Source: Brachybacterium saurashtrense
GTDB lineage: Bacteria > Actinomycetota > Actinomycetes > Actinomycetales > Dermabacteraceae
Direction of reading: 5' to 3'
Assembly (NCBI RefSeq): GCF_003355475.1
Contig: NZ_CP031356.1
Coordinates: 434,001-498,000 of the forward strand
Length of the DNA: 64,000 bases
The position numbers and the translations under genes were made by a program. Shown one piece after another: positions 18,697 through 27,445 of the stretch (positions are counted from its first letter, which is position 1; the number at the start of each line of letters is the position of its first letter). The notes beneath the pieces are model-generated. The model made no database searches and was not told the DNA's origin. It saw only the letters and a program-made list of their open reading frames with translations.

Positions 18697-20061
18697 GTGG
18701 CCCAGGGCACCGCCCGCGTCGAGGAGGGCGGCGAGGATCCGCGCCGGAGGATCCCCCGCACGGATGCGCTGCTGGCCCTCCCGGCGGTCGTCGCCGCGCA
18801 GGCGGGACTCGGCGCGCAGGTGGTGCGCGGGATCGTCCGCGCCGTCCAGGATCGTGCCCGTCGCGGCGAGATCGCGCCCGAGCAGGTGGAACGGGCCGTC
18901 CTCGACGCGCTCGGGGCGCGCAGCGCCTCCTCCCTGCGCCCCGTGCTGAACGCGACCGGCGTCATCGTCCACACCAACCTGGGCCGGGCGCCGCTCTCGC
19001 CCGCCGCCCGTCGGGCGCTGCAGGACGCCGCCGGGTACACCGACGTGGAGCTCGACCTCACCACCGGCGCCCGCGGCCGCCGCGGCGCCGCCGCCCGCGC
19101 CGCCCTGCTCGCCGCCTGCCCCGCCGCGGAGGACGCCCTGGTGGTCAACAACGGCGCCGCCGCCCTGCTGCTGGCCACGACCGCGCTGGCCGCGGGCCGG
19201 GAGGTGGTGTGGAGCCGCGGCGAGCTGGTGGAGATCGGCGCCGGGTTCCGCCTCGCGGAGCTGGTCGCCTCCGCCGGTGCGTGGGTGCGCGAGGTGGGCA
19301 CCACCAATCGCACGCACGCCGCCGACTACCGCGAGGCCTGCGCCGACGGGGCCGCCGGCGTGCTCCTCAAGGTCCACACGAGCAACTACCGCATCGAGGG
19401 CTTCACCAGCGAGGTGGGGATCGCGGAGCTCGCCGCGATCGCGCACGAGCACGGCCTGCCGCTGATCGCCGATCTCGGCTCCGGGCTGCTGCACCCCGAG
19501 CAGGCGCTGCCGCAGGAGCCGGACGCCGCCGCCGCGCTCGAGGCGGGCGCGGACGTGGTCCTCACCAGCGGCGACAAGCTCCTCGGCGGCCCGCAGGCCG
19601 GGATCCTGCTGGGCACGGCCGAGACCATCTCCCGCCTGGCCCGGCACCCCCTGGCCCGGGCCGTGCGCGCGGACAAGCTCGCGCTCGCCGCGCTCGAGGC
19701 GACCCTCGCAGGCCCCATGCCGCCCGTGCTCGCGGCGCTGCGCACCGATCCGGACGCGCTGCGCAGGCGCACCGACGCCCTCGCCGCCCGGCTCGGCGGG
19801 CGCACCGTCGCGCACGACGGCCGCGTCGGCGGCGGGGGAGGGGCGGGCGTGCCGCTGCCCGGCTGGGCGATCGCGCTCGAGGAGGAGCTCGCCGCACCGC
19901 TGCGGGCCGGGAGCCCGGCCGTGGTCGGCACCGTCCAGGGCGGCTCCTGCCTCCTGGACCTGCGCTGCGTGCCCGTCGAGGACGAGGAGGCGCTGGTCGA
20001 GGCCGTCGCCGCCGCCCGGGAGCAGTGCCTCTCCCACGGCGTCCGGGGGATCGTGCGCTGA
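18697..20061 (+). CDS. selA: L-seryl-tRNA(Sec) selenium transferase
   Basis: A 454-aa PLP enzyme that turns Ser-tRNA(Sec) into Sec-tRNA(Sec) with selenophosphate. The N-terminal tRNA-binding part (IPRTDALLALPAV, LRPVLNATGVIVHTNLGRAPLS) leads into the PLP fold, with VVNNGAAALLL, KVHTSNYRIEGFTSEVG, ADLGSGLL and the Schiff-base Lys in LTSGDKLLGGPQAGIL. The length matches E. coli SelA (463 aa). The GTG start has GAGGAG just upstream. Its stop TGA overlaps the selB ATG by one base, so the two are coupled. Confidence 0.96.
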   Translation: MAQGTARVEEGGEDPRRRIPRTDALLALPAVVAAQAGLGAQVVRGIVRAVQDRARRGEIAPEQVERAVLDALGARSASSLRPVLNATGVIVHTNLGRAPLSPAARRALQDAAGYTDVELDLTTGARGRRGAAARAALLAACPAAEDALVVNNGAAALLLATTALAAGREVVWSRGELVEIGAGFRLAELVASAGAWVREVGTTNRTHAADYREACADGAAGVLLKVHTSNYRIEGFTSEVGIAELAAIAHEHGLPLIADLGSGLLHPEQALPQEPDAAAALEAGADVVLTSGDKLLGGPQAGILLGTAETISRLARHPLARAVRADKLALAALEATLAGPMPPVLAALRTDPDALRRRTDALAARLGGRTVAHDGRVGGGGGAGVPLPGWAIALEEELAAPLRAGSPAVVGTVQGGSCLLDLRCVPVEDEEALVEAVAAAREQCLSHGVRGIVR

Positions 20062-21869
20062 TGCAGGTGATCGCCACCGCCGGGCACGTCGACCACGGCA
20101 AGTCCACGCTGATCCGCGCGCTGACCGGCATCGAGCCGGATCGTCTGGCCGAGGAGAAGCGGCGCGGGCTCACGATCGATCTGGGCTTCGCCTGGACGGT
20201 CCTGCCCTCGGGGCAGGAGGTCTCCTTCGTGGACGTCCCCGGGCACGAGCGCTTCCTCGGGAACATGCTCACCGGGCTCGGCCCCGCGCCGCTCGTGTGC
20301 TTCGTCGTCGCCGCCGACGAGGGCTGGCAGGCGCAGTCCTCGGACCACCGCGACGCGGTCGCCGCGCTCGGCATCGACCAGGGCCTGCTCGTGGTGACCC
20401 GTGCCGACCTCGCCCCCGACCGGGTCCCGGAGGTCATCGCCCAGGCCCGGGCCGAGCTCGCCGGCACCGGTCTCGCACACGTGCCCGCGCTCGCGGTCTC
20501 CGCCGTGACCGGGGAGGGGATGGACGCGCTGCGCGCGCACCTCGACGATCTCGTCGCCGCCGCGCGCCGCCCGGACGCCGCCGAGCGGGTGCGGCTGTGG
20601 GTGGATCGGTCCTTCACCGTCGCCGGGGCCGGCACCGTGGTCACCGGCACCCTCGGCGCCGGCACCCTGCACCGCGAGGACCGGCTCGTGCTGAGCGGCA
20701 CGCACGGCGGCGGCGAGCGCGGAGGTGACGGGACCGAGGTGCAGGTCCGCGGGCTGCAGTCCCGCGGCGGGCAGCTCCCCGCGCTCGGGCCCGTCAGCCG
20801 TGCCGCGGTGAACCTCCGCGGCGTCGAGGCGGAGCAGATCGGTCGCGGTGACGCGCTGCTGACCCCCGGGGCGTGGCACCTCACCGCCCAGATCGACGTG
20901 CGCCGCACCACCGGCGCGGACCTCGCCGACGCGCCGAACGAGCTGATCGCCCACGTGGGCACCGCCGCGGTGACCGCCCGGGTGCGGCCCTTCGGCGCGC
21001 ACCATGCCCGGCTCACCCTCGAGCGTCCGCTGCCGCTGGCCGTGGGCGATGCGCTCGTGCTGCGCGGCAGCGGCAGCCACGGCGTGCGCACCGGGGTGCG
21101 CGCCCTCGACGTCGACCCGCCCTCCCTGGTGCGGCGCGGCGACGGCCGCCGACGGCAGAGCGTGCTCGAGGCGATGCCCGAGGGCGGGGACCTCGCCGGG
21201 GAGGTCGCGCGCCGCGGCACCGTGCCGGAGCAGGTGCTGCGCCGCTACGGCATCGCGGTGCCGCATCAGCTGCCGGACGGGGTGGAGCGGCACGGCGACC
21301 AGCTCGTCGACGTCGCGGCCCTCGCCGCCTGGCGCGAGGAGCTGACCGCCCTCGTCGGCAGGGTGCAGCGCGCCGATCCGCTCTCCGCCGGGGTGCCGCG
21401 GAAGGCCGCGGCCGACGCCCTGGCGCTGCCCGCCCCGGAGCTGCTCGACGGGGTTGTCGCCGCCGCAGGTCTCGCACTCGTGGACGGCCGGGTGCGGGAC
21501 CCGGCCGCCGCGGCGGGGCTCGGCGCCGCCGAGGCAGGCGTCGCCCAGCTCGAGAAGGCCCTGACCGAGGCACCGTTCCGCGCCCCGGAGGCCGAGGACC
21601 TCACGGCCCTCGGCCTCGGCGCGCGCGAGCTCGCGGCCGCCGCCGCGCAGGGACGCCTGCTGCGACTGCCCGACGAGGTGGTGCTGCTGCCCACCGCGCC
21701 CGCGCTCGCGATGCGGCAGCTGGCCCGGCTCGCACAGCCCTTCACCACCAGCGGGGCCCGCCAGGCGCTGGGGACCACGCGCCGCGTCGCGATCCCGCTG
21801 CTGGAGCACCTCGACGCCCGCGGCTGGACCCGTCGCGTGGACGCCAGGCATCGCCAGGTGGTGCGCTGA
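20061..21869 (+). CDS. selB: Selenocysteine-specific translation elongation factor SelB
   Basis: A 602-aa EF-Tu-like GTPase with a C-terminal winged-helix extension that binds the SECIS hairpin. G1 is GHVDHGKST, G2 is RRGLTIDLGFAW, G3 is DVPGHE, and the G4 position reads TRAD where most have TKAD or NKAD. Domains 2 and 3 follow (FTVAGAGTVVTGTL), then about 220 residues of winged helices ending in FTTSGARQALGTTRRVAIPLLEHLDARGWTRR. The length is close to E. coli SelB (614 aa). A long in-frame extension upstream lies inside selC-selA and is not real. It is the last gene of the Sec block. Confidence 0.96.
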   Translation: MQVIATAGHVDHGKSTLIRALTGIEPDRLAEEKRRGLTIDLGFAWTVLPSGQEVSFVDVPGHERFLGNMLTGLGPAPLVCFVVAADEGWQAQSSDHRDAVAALGIDQGLLVVTRADLAPDRVPEVIAQARAELAGTGLAHVPALAVSAVTGEGMDALRAHLDDLVAAARRPDAAERVRLWVDRSFTVAGAGTVVTGTLGAGTLHREDRLVLSGTHGGGERGGDGTEVQVRGLQSRGGQLPALGPVSRAAVNLRGVEAEQIGRGDALLTPGAWHLTAQIDVRRTTGADLADAPNELIAHVGTAAVTARVRPFGAHHARLTLERPLPLAVGDALVLRGSGSHGVRTGVRALDVDPPSLVRRGDGRRRQSVLEAMPEGGDLAGEVARRGTVPEQVLRRYGIAVPHQLPDGVERHGDQLVDVAALAAWREELTALVGRVQRADPLSAGVPRKAAADALALPAPELLDGVVAAAGLALVDGRVRDPAAAAGLGAAEAGVAQLEKALTEAPFRAPEAEDLTALGLGARELAAAAAQGRLLRLPDEVVLLPTAPALAMRQLARLAQPFTTSGARQALGTTRRVAIPLLEHLDARGWTRRVDARHRQVVR

Positions 21870-21916
21870 CCACGCTCCGGACCCGCGCCTGCGCTCAACG
21901 TCGTCCTTCTCGCTGA

Positions 21917-22017
21917 GCTCCTGCCGGCTCGTGCCTCGCCAGCACGTCGCTCAGCGCTGCGGTTCTTGCTGTGCTCCTGCCGGCTCGTGCCTCGCCAGCA
22001 CGTCGCTCAGCGCTGCG
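21917..22017. repeat. Tandem 56-bp repeat with 45-bp identical core at the 3' end of valS
   Basis: A 45-nt sequence (21917-21961) is repeated exactly at 21973-22017, a period of 56 nt; the linker sequences before each copy are also related (ctcgctgagctcc against cttgctgtgctcc). The second copy covers the valS stop codon and its last codons. It lies between the convergent selB and valS genes. Confidence 0.9.
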
Positions 22018-24685
22018 AACGCGGCTGCTTGACGGGCGGCTCGCCGAGCTCGACGTCGCGGGTGGTGATCTCCTCGCCCTCACCGGCGACCAGCTCGAGC
22101 GACTCGATGCGGCCCAGCGCCGTGAGGTCCGCCGCGGCGGCCTCCAGGTGTGCGCGCACCGCCTCGGGCGCCTCGACGGTCACGGCCAGGATCGGGGTCT
22201 TCTGCGAGACCTTCGCATCGGACTTGATGCGCCGCAGCGTGATCGCGGCCTGCGCCACCGAGTCCACCAGCGCGGCGTCCTGGCCGGCGGCGGCGTCCCG
22301 CAGCGGCGCGGCCTCGGGCCAGGCCTGGGTGTGCACGCTGCCCGAGCGCCACCACGACCACACCTCCTCGGTCGCGAACACGACCACCGGCGCGAACAGG
22401 CGCAGCAGCACCTCGAGCACGATCGCGAGCGCCGCCCGGGCGGAGTCCGCGCCGGCCTGCCCGGTGGGGGAGTTGCCGTGCGCACGCTCCTTGACCAGCT
22501 CGATGTAGTCGTCGCAGAACGCCCAGAAGAACGGCTCGACCACCTCGAGGCAGCGCGCGTAGTCCATCTCGTCGAACGCGGCGGTGGCCTGATCGACCAC
22601 GTCCGCCAGCTGCGCCAGCAGGGCACGGTCCAGCGGATCGGTCACCGCCGCCGGATCCGCGGCGAGACGGCCGGCGGGATCGGCCGGGGCCGCCCCGAAG
22701 CCGAGCGCGAACTTCGAGGCGTTGAGGATCTTGATCGCCAGGCGGCGGCCGATCTTCATCTGCCCCTCGTCGAAGGCGGTGTCCACGCCCTGTCGGGCGC
22801 GGCCGGCCCAGTAGCGCACGCCGTCGGAGCCGTGCTGCTGCAGCAGCCCGATCGGGGTGACCACGTTGCCCTTGGACTTCGACATCTTCTTGCGGTCCGG
22901 GTCCAGGATCCAGCCGTTGATCGAGGCGTGCTTCCACGGCAGCGCGTCCTGCTGCAGATGGGAGCGCACGATGGTGGAGAACAGCCAGGTGCGGATGATG
23001 TCGTGGCCCTGCGGGCGCAGATCCATCGGGTACACCGTCGAGAACAGGTCCCCGCCGTCGGCCGCATTCCAGCCGCCCGCCAGCTGCGGGGTCAGCGAGG
23101 AGGTGGCCCAGGTGTCGAGGATGTCGGGATCGGCGACGAAGCCGCCGGGCACGCCCCGCTGCTCCTCGGTGAAGCCCGCGGGCACATCGATCGTGGGATC
23201 GATCGGGAGGTCCTCGACGGCCGGGGTGAGGAGGGTGTCGTAGTCCGTCTCGCCGTCTGCGTCCACGCCGTACCAGACGGGGAAGGGCACGCCGTAGAAG
23301 CGCTGGCGGGAGATCAGCCAGTCGCCGGCCAGGCCCTCCACCCAGTTGCGGTAGCGGGACTCCATGTAGGCGGGGTGCCAGGTGAGCTCGGCGCCGCGGG
23401 CGATGAGATCGTCGCGCAGGCCGCCGGTGGAGTCGTCGCGGCCGCCGTTGGTGAGGTACCACTGGCGGGAGGTGACGTACTCCAGCGGCTTGTCGCCGTT
23501 CTCGTAGAACTTCACCGGGTGGGTGATCTTCTTCGGCTCGCCCACCAGGTCGCCGGACTCGGTGACCATCTCCACCACGCGCTTCTGCGCGCTGAACACG
23601 GTCAGGCCCGCGAGCTCCGCGTACGCGGCCTGTCCCTCGGCGGTGGCGATCCACGGCGCCTCGGGCAGGAAGCGGCCGTCACGACCCACGACGGAGCGGG
23701 TGGGCAGGGACAGCTCGCGCCACCAGGTGACGTCATTCGCGTCGCCGAAGGTGCAGATCATCGCGATGCCGGCGCCCTTGTCGGGCTGGGCCAGCGGATG
23801 CGCCATCACCGGCACCTCCACCCCGAACAGCGGCGAGGTCACCGAGGTGCCGAACAGGGCCTGGTAGCGCTCGTCGTCCGGGTGGGCCACCAGCGCCACG
23901 CAGGCCGGCAGCAGCTCGGGCCGGGTGGTCTCGATGAACACCTTCTCGCCGGTGCCGTCGGCCCGGGTGAAGCCGATCCGGTGGTAGGCGCCCTCGCGCT
24001 CGCGGTCCTCCTGCTCCGCCTGGGCCACGGCGGTGCGGTAGGTGACGTCCCACATGGTGGGGGCCTCGGACTGGTACGCCTGCCCCTGCTGGAGGTTCTC
24101 GAGGAACGCGCGCTGGGAGGCGGCGCGGGAGGCGGAGTTGATCGTCTGGTAGCTGTGGTGCCAGTCCACGGAGAGACCGAGCGTGCGGAACACGTCCTCG
24201 AAGGACTTCTCGTCCAGCGCGGTGAGCTTCTCGCACAGCTCGATGAAGTTCTTGCGCGAGATCGGCACCTGATTCGCGGCCTTGGAGGACTTGTTCGAGC
24301 CGCCCTCCTGCGGGGGCGTGAAGTCCGGGTCGTAGGGCAGCGAGGGATCGCAGCGCACCCCGTAGTAGTTCTGGGCGCGACGCTCGGTGGGCAGGCCGTT
24401 GTCGTCCCAGCCGAGCGGGTAGAACACGTTCTTGCCGCGCATGCGCTGATAGCGCACGATCATGTCGGCCTGCGAGTAGCCGAACACGTGACCCACGTGC
24501 AGGGACCCCGAGGCCGTGGGCGGCGGGGTGTCCACGCTGAACACCTGGTCGCGGGTGGTCTCCGGATCGAAGGCGTAGAGGTCCTGCTCGCTCCATACGC
24601 CGTCCCACTTCTCCTCGAGGCCCTCCAGGGAGGGGCGGTCGGGGATCGAGGTCTGGGCGTCAGGGCGCGATGCGGTGTCGGTCAT
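22007..24685 (-). CDS. valS: Valine--tRNA ligase
   Basis: An 892-aa class I aminoacyl-tRNA synthetase. The HIGH motif reads HVGH at residues 63-66 and the KMSKS motif reads KMSKSKGN near residue 600. The editing (CP1) domain lies between them, including FIETTRPELLPACVALVAHPDD. The form without a long C-terminal coiled coil and with the QNYYGVRCDPSLPYDPDF insertion is the actinobacterial type. No T-box is visible upstream. The ATG has only a weak ribosome site, so the transcript may have a very short leader. The last codons lie in a duplicated 45-nt repeat. Confidence 0.96.
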   Translation of the reverse strand: MTDTASRPDAQTSIPDRPSLEGLEEKWDGVWSEQDLYAFDPETTRDQVFSVDTPPPTASGSLHVGHVFGYSQADMIVRYQRMRGKNVFYPLGWDDNGLPTERRAQNYYGVRCDPSLPYDPDFTPPQEGGSNKSSKAANQVPISRKNFIELCEKLTALDEKSFEDVFRTLGLSVDWHHSYQTINSASRAASQRAFLENLQQGQAYQSEAPTMWDVTYRTAVAQAEQEDREREGAYHRIGFTRADGTGEKVFIETTRPELLPACVALVAHPDDERYQALFGTSVTSPLFGVEVPVMAHPLAQPDKGAGIAMICTFGDANDVTWWRELSLPTRSVVGRDGRFLPEAPWIATAEGQAAYAELAGLTVFSAQKRVVEMVTESGDLVGEPKKITHPVKFYENGDKPLEYVTSRQWYLTNGGRDDSTGGLRDDLIARGAELTWHPAYMESRYRNWVEGLAGDWLISRQRFYGVPFPVWYGVDADGETDYDTLLTPAVEDLPIDPTIDVPAGFTEEQRGVPGGFVADPDILDTWATSSLTPQLAGGWNAADGGDLFSTVYPMDLRPQGHDIIRTWLFSTIVRSHLQQDALPWKHASINGWILDPDRKKMSKSKGNVVTPIGLLQQHGSDGVRYWAGRARQGVDTAFDEGQMKIGRRLAIKILNASKFALGFGAAPADPAGRLAADPAAVTDPLDRALLAQLADVVDQATAAFDEMDYARCLEVVEPFFWAFCDDYIELVKERAHGNSPTGQAGADSARAALAIVLEVLLRLFAPVVVFATEEVWSWWRSGSVHTQAWPEAAPLRDAAAGQDAALVDSVAQAAITLRRIKSDAKVSQKTPILAVTVEAPEAVRAHLEAAAADLTALGRIESLELVAGEGEEITTRDVELGEPPVKQPRSQR

Positions 24686-24777
24686 GGGGTCATTGTTCCA
24701 GGTCTGCCGTGCCGCGCAACGCAGGCGTCGGCAGTGTGAGCGCGCTCGCGTCGAGGATGTCGAGCGGGTGCGTCATG

Positions 24778-24837
24778 GGCGGGCCGATGGTGATGCGAGC
24801 TGCGATATGGAGCAGCGTGGATCACCATCGGCCCGCC
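24778..24837 (-). terminator. Two-tier hairpin downstream of the lipoate ligase gene
   Basis: Perfect 17-nt arms (24778-24794 and 24821-24837) enclose a second small hairpin (gctgc/gcagc, 24799-24803 with 24812-24816). It lies between the lipoate-ligase-family gene and valS on the minus strand. It most simply terminates the former. Because it also lies upstream of valS, an attenuator role cannot be excluded. Confidence 0.6.
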
Positions 24838-24893
24838 GGCGACACCACTGGGTCCGGCGACCGTGGGTCAAGCGTCTGCGGGCCCGCCTCGCC

Positions 24894-25979
24894 TCACGGC
24901 ACCCGCGCGGTCCACTCCTCGGTGCCGAACTTGGTCTCCACCAGCTCCCGGGCCCGCGCCAGCTCGTCCTCGGTGTACGCGGAGTCCACGGTGTCGTAGC
25001 GGGCGCGGAAGTACTCCAGGAACCCGTCGATGATCTGCTCCCGGGCCAGGCCCGTCTGCGACCGCATCGGGTCCACGCGCTTGTTCGCGCTGCGGGTGCC
25101 CTTGTCGGAGAGCTTCTCGCGGCCGATCCGCAGCACCTCGCCCATCTTCTCGGCGTCGATGTCGTAGCTCATCGTCACGTGGTGCAGCAGCACGCCGCCG
25201 GCGAAGCGGCGCTGGGCGGCGCCGCCGATCTTCCCCTGCTCGGAGGCGATGTCGTTCAGCGGCACGTAGTGGGCCTTCACCCCGATCTCGGCGAGCGCGC
25301 CCATCACCCAGTCGTCGAGATAGGCGTAGGCCTGCTCGAAGCTCAGCCCCTCCACCAGGGAGGAGGGGACCACCAGCGAGTAGGTGAGGCAGTTGCCCTG
25401 CTCCATGAACATCGCGCCGCCGCCGGTGATGCGCCGCACCACGCCGATGCCGTGGCGGGCCGCGCCCTCGGCGTCGATCTCGTTGCGCAGCGACTGGTAG
25501 GAGCCGATCACCACCAGCGAGGAGTCCCAGTCCCAGATCCGGAAATGGGGGCGGCGGCGGCCCGCGATCACCTCCTGCGGGAGCACCTCGTCGAGCGCCA
25601 CGTGCATCACCGGGGGCAGCACCACGGGGCCGATCACGTCGAAGGTGAGGTCATCCCAGCTGGAGGCGTGGCCGAGCGCGCGTCGCACCGCGATCGCGAC
25701 GGCCTCGGCGTCGAAGCCGATCATCTGCACCGGCTCGGTGAACGCGGCGAGCCGCTCGGTGAGCGCGGCGCCGAGCTCGGCGGCCGTGGCCTCCGTGGGC
25801 ATGCCCACCAGAGCGGTGTTGAGCTCCTCGAGCGCCTCGTCCGGCTCGAGGAAGAAGTCCCCGAACACGTGCGCGGAGGCGATCGTGCCGTCCTCGGCGG
25901 TGACGTCCACGGCCACGAGCTTGCCGCCGCGCACCTTGTACTCGCCGTGCATCACCGGGGTCTCGCCAGAAGTCTCCAT
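24894..25979 (-). CDS. Lipoate--protein ligase A family protein with N-terminal accessory domain
   Basis: A 361-aa protein of the biotin/lipoate ligase fold, which attaches lipoate to E2 and GcvH subunits. Residues ~1-90 (HGEYKVRGGKLVAVDV, VFGDFFLEPDEALEELN) match the accessory domain that sits at the C terminus of E. coli LplA. The catalytic domain follows, with SLVVIGSYQSLRNEIDAEGA, RRITGGGAMFMEQGNCLTYSL (the RRxxGGGxV-like lipoyl-binding loop) and a Lys in SEQGKIGGAAQRR. The domain order is therefore swapped relative to E. coli, which is common in Actinobacteria. The start at 25979 has GGGG upstream; another ATG 18 nt earlier is possible. Whether it ligates lipoate or transfers octanoate is undecided. 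Confidence 0.85.
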   Translation of the reverse strand: METSGETPVMHGEYKVRGGKLVAVDVTAEDGTIASAHVFGDFFLEPDEALEELNTALVGMPTEATAAELGAALTERLAAFTEPVQMIGFDAEAVAIAVRRALGHASSWDDLTFDVIGPVVLPPVMHVALDEVLPQEVIAGRRRPHFRIWDWDSSLVVIGSYQSLRNEIDAEGAARHGIGVVRRITGGGAMFMEQGNCLTYSLVVPSSLVEGLSFEQAYAYLDDWVMGALAEIGVKAHYVPLNDIASEQGKIGGAAQRRFAGGVLLHHVTMSYDIDAEKMGEVLRIGREKLSDKGTRSANKRVDPMRSQTGLAREQIIDGFLEYFRARYDTVDSAYTEDELARARELVETKFGTEEWTARVP

Positions 25980-26031
25980 GGCCCCATCCTCGCGCATCCC
26001 GCGGGCCGACGGTCCCGCCGACCCGTGCGGG

Positions 26032-27327
26032 TCACGCGATGGTCAGCGAGCGCAGCGCCCGGTGCACCTCCCACACGAAGTCCGCCGTGGACTGGCTCTT
26101 GCGGGGCGCGACCGCGTAGGTCTCCTCCGGGCGGTCCCCGGTGGCCTCGCGGGTCACCTTCGGGATCAGGTGAGACCAGTCGCGCTCGCCGCCCACCCAG
26201 ATCCGGTAGGTGGTGCCGGTGTCGTCGCCGCGATGCAGCAGCCGCAGCCCCATCGAGGTGGCGGTGAGCGCGGGCTGGCGCCGCGCCGGCGCCGCGTCGA
26301 AGCCGCGGTCGCGCAGCAGCATCGGGTTCAGCACCGCCCACAGCAGCAGCCGCGCCCCTTCGACCTCCGGCGAGGCGGGGGCGCCGATCAGCGGCGGCGA
26401 GGCGGGCAGCGCGCCCTCGTCCGTGCGCCAGGCGGTGCGGCGGGCCAGCGTCTCCAGCCGTGCGCCGGCCTCGGCCCGCTCCTCCTCGCCCCGGGCGAGG
26501 CCGATCCCCAGCGGCACCGGCTCGTGGCCCGTGCGCTGCAGGTGCACCGGCGTGCCCAGCTCGACCTCGCCGAACTCGAGCCCGGTGCGGTGCAGGCGCA
26601 CCCCGGCCTGCAGGTGCGCATCCGTCTGCCCGCGGCGGGTGGAGAAGTGGGGGCTGGTGCCCAGCAGGTCCCGGGAGGCGCGGTGCATCACGTCGAGATG
26701 GCCGCGGAACTCCCGGGCCACCGACGCCTTGGTGAGCAGCCGCTTCGCCTCCACCGGGTACTGCACGATGGGGCGGCCGGAGTTCTCCCCGATCTCGCCG
26801 ATCGTCTCCCACAGCGCCTGGTGCCCGGGATCGGCCTTCGACATCCGCCGGGCCAGCGAGCTCCAGCTGGTGGCCAGCACCCTCTCGGGCAGCTGCTCCT
26901 CGCTGCCGGCGAGGTCGCTGCGCCGCGAGATCGCCAGCAGCAGGTGCTGGTCCGAGGCGCCGAGCGCGGCCAGGTGCCGCTCCAGCCGGGTGGTGCGCAG
27001 CAGCCCCTCGGTGCTCACCACCACGCCCAGCCGCGCGCCGTCATCGGTCTCGGTGGAGGAGGGGAGGATCTCCGCGACCAGGTCCGGGGAGCTGCGGTGC
27101 AGGCGCGGTGCGGCGACGATGCTGCCGGTGGCGCGCTCGGTGCGCACCACGGTGCGCAGGAATGCGCGGCGGCTCTTCGGCGCCATCAGCACGAACTCGA
27201 GCATGTGGCGGAGGATCCCGTCGGCGCGCGCGGGCCGTGCGGAGCCCTCCGCGGCCTCCGGGGCCGTGACCGAGCGCTCCACCGCGTAGGTGAGCATCTG
27301 CCCGACGGTGGCGTAGGAGCGTGCCAT
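26032..27327 (-). CDS. Hypothetical protein, 431 aa, possible degenerate PD-(D/E)XK-like fold
   Basis: I do not recognise this protein with confidence. It is hydrophilic, has no signal peptide or membrane segment, and starts MARSYATVGQMLTYAVERS with GAGGAT just upstream. Around residues 80-130 the pattern PDLVAEI...RLGVVVSTEG...RLERHLAAL resembles the core of PD-(D/E)XK nucleases that read PDLV-EI...IENK...QLERYL, but the E-x-K pair is replaced by STE, so a nuclease would be inactive. The C-terminal part (YRIWVGGERDWSHLIPKV, ADFVWEVHRALRSL) has no known motif. It lies 118 nt downstream of an ABC exporter operon on the same strand, which may be incidental. Confidence 0.6.
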   Translation of the reverse strand: MARSYATVGQMLTYAVERSVTAPEAAEGSARPARADGILRHMLEFVLMAPKSRRAFLRTVVRTERATGSIVAAPRLHRSSPDLVAEILPSSTETDDGARLGVVVSTEGLLRTTRLERHLAALGASDQHLLLAISRRSDLAGSEEQLPERVLATSWSSLARRMSKADPGHQALWETIGEIGENSGRPIVQYPVEAKRLLTKASVAREFRGHLDVMHRASRDLLGTSPHFSTRRGQTDAHLQAGVRLHRTGLEFGEVELGTPVHLQRTGHEPVPLGIGLARGEEERAEAGARLETLARRTAWRTDEGALPASPPLIGAPASPEVEGARLLLWAVLNPMLLRDRGFDAAPARRQPALTATSMGLRLLHRGDDTGTTYRIWVGGERDWSHLIPKVTREATGDRPEETYAVAPRKSQSTADFVWEVHRALRSLTIA

Positions 27328-27445
27328 GATCCTCCTTCTCTCGCGCCGTGCCCGCCGCGACGGAGCCTGCCGCGCGGGGACGGGGGTTCGAGTATCCCCC
27401 TCCACCCAGTGTGCATCAGTGCAGGTGGGGGGAGGCGGTGTGTCG

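Noticed and set aside
18486-21869. 1127-aa fusion upstream of and including SelB
   Set aside because: Only the last 602 residues are SelB. The upstream part lies inside selC and selA in another frame and is Arg/Ala-rich noise; the ATG at 20061 overlaps the selA stop in a normal coupling arrangement.
24686-24777. T-box or other riboswitch upstream of valS
   Set aside because: No GGTGGNACCGCG-like core is found; only the hairpin described separately.
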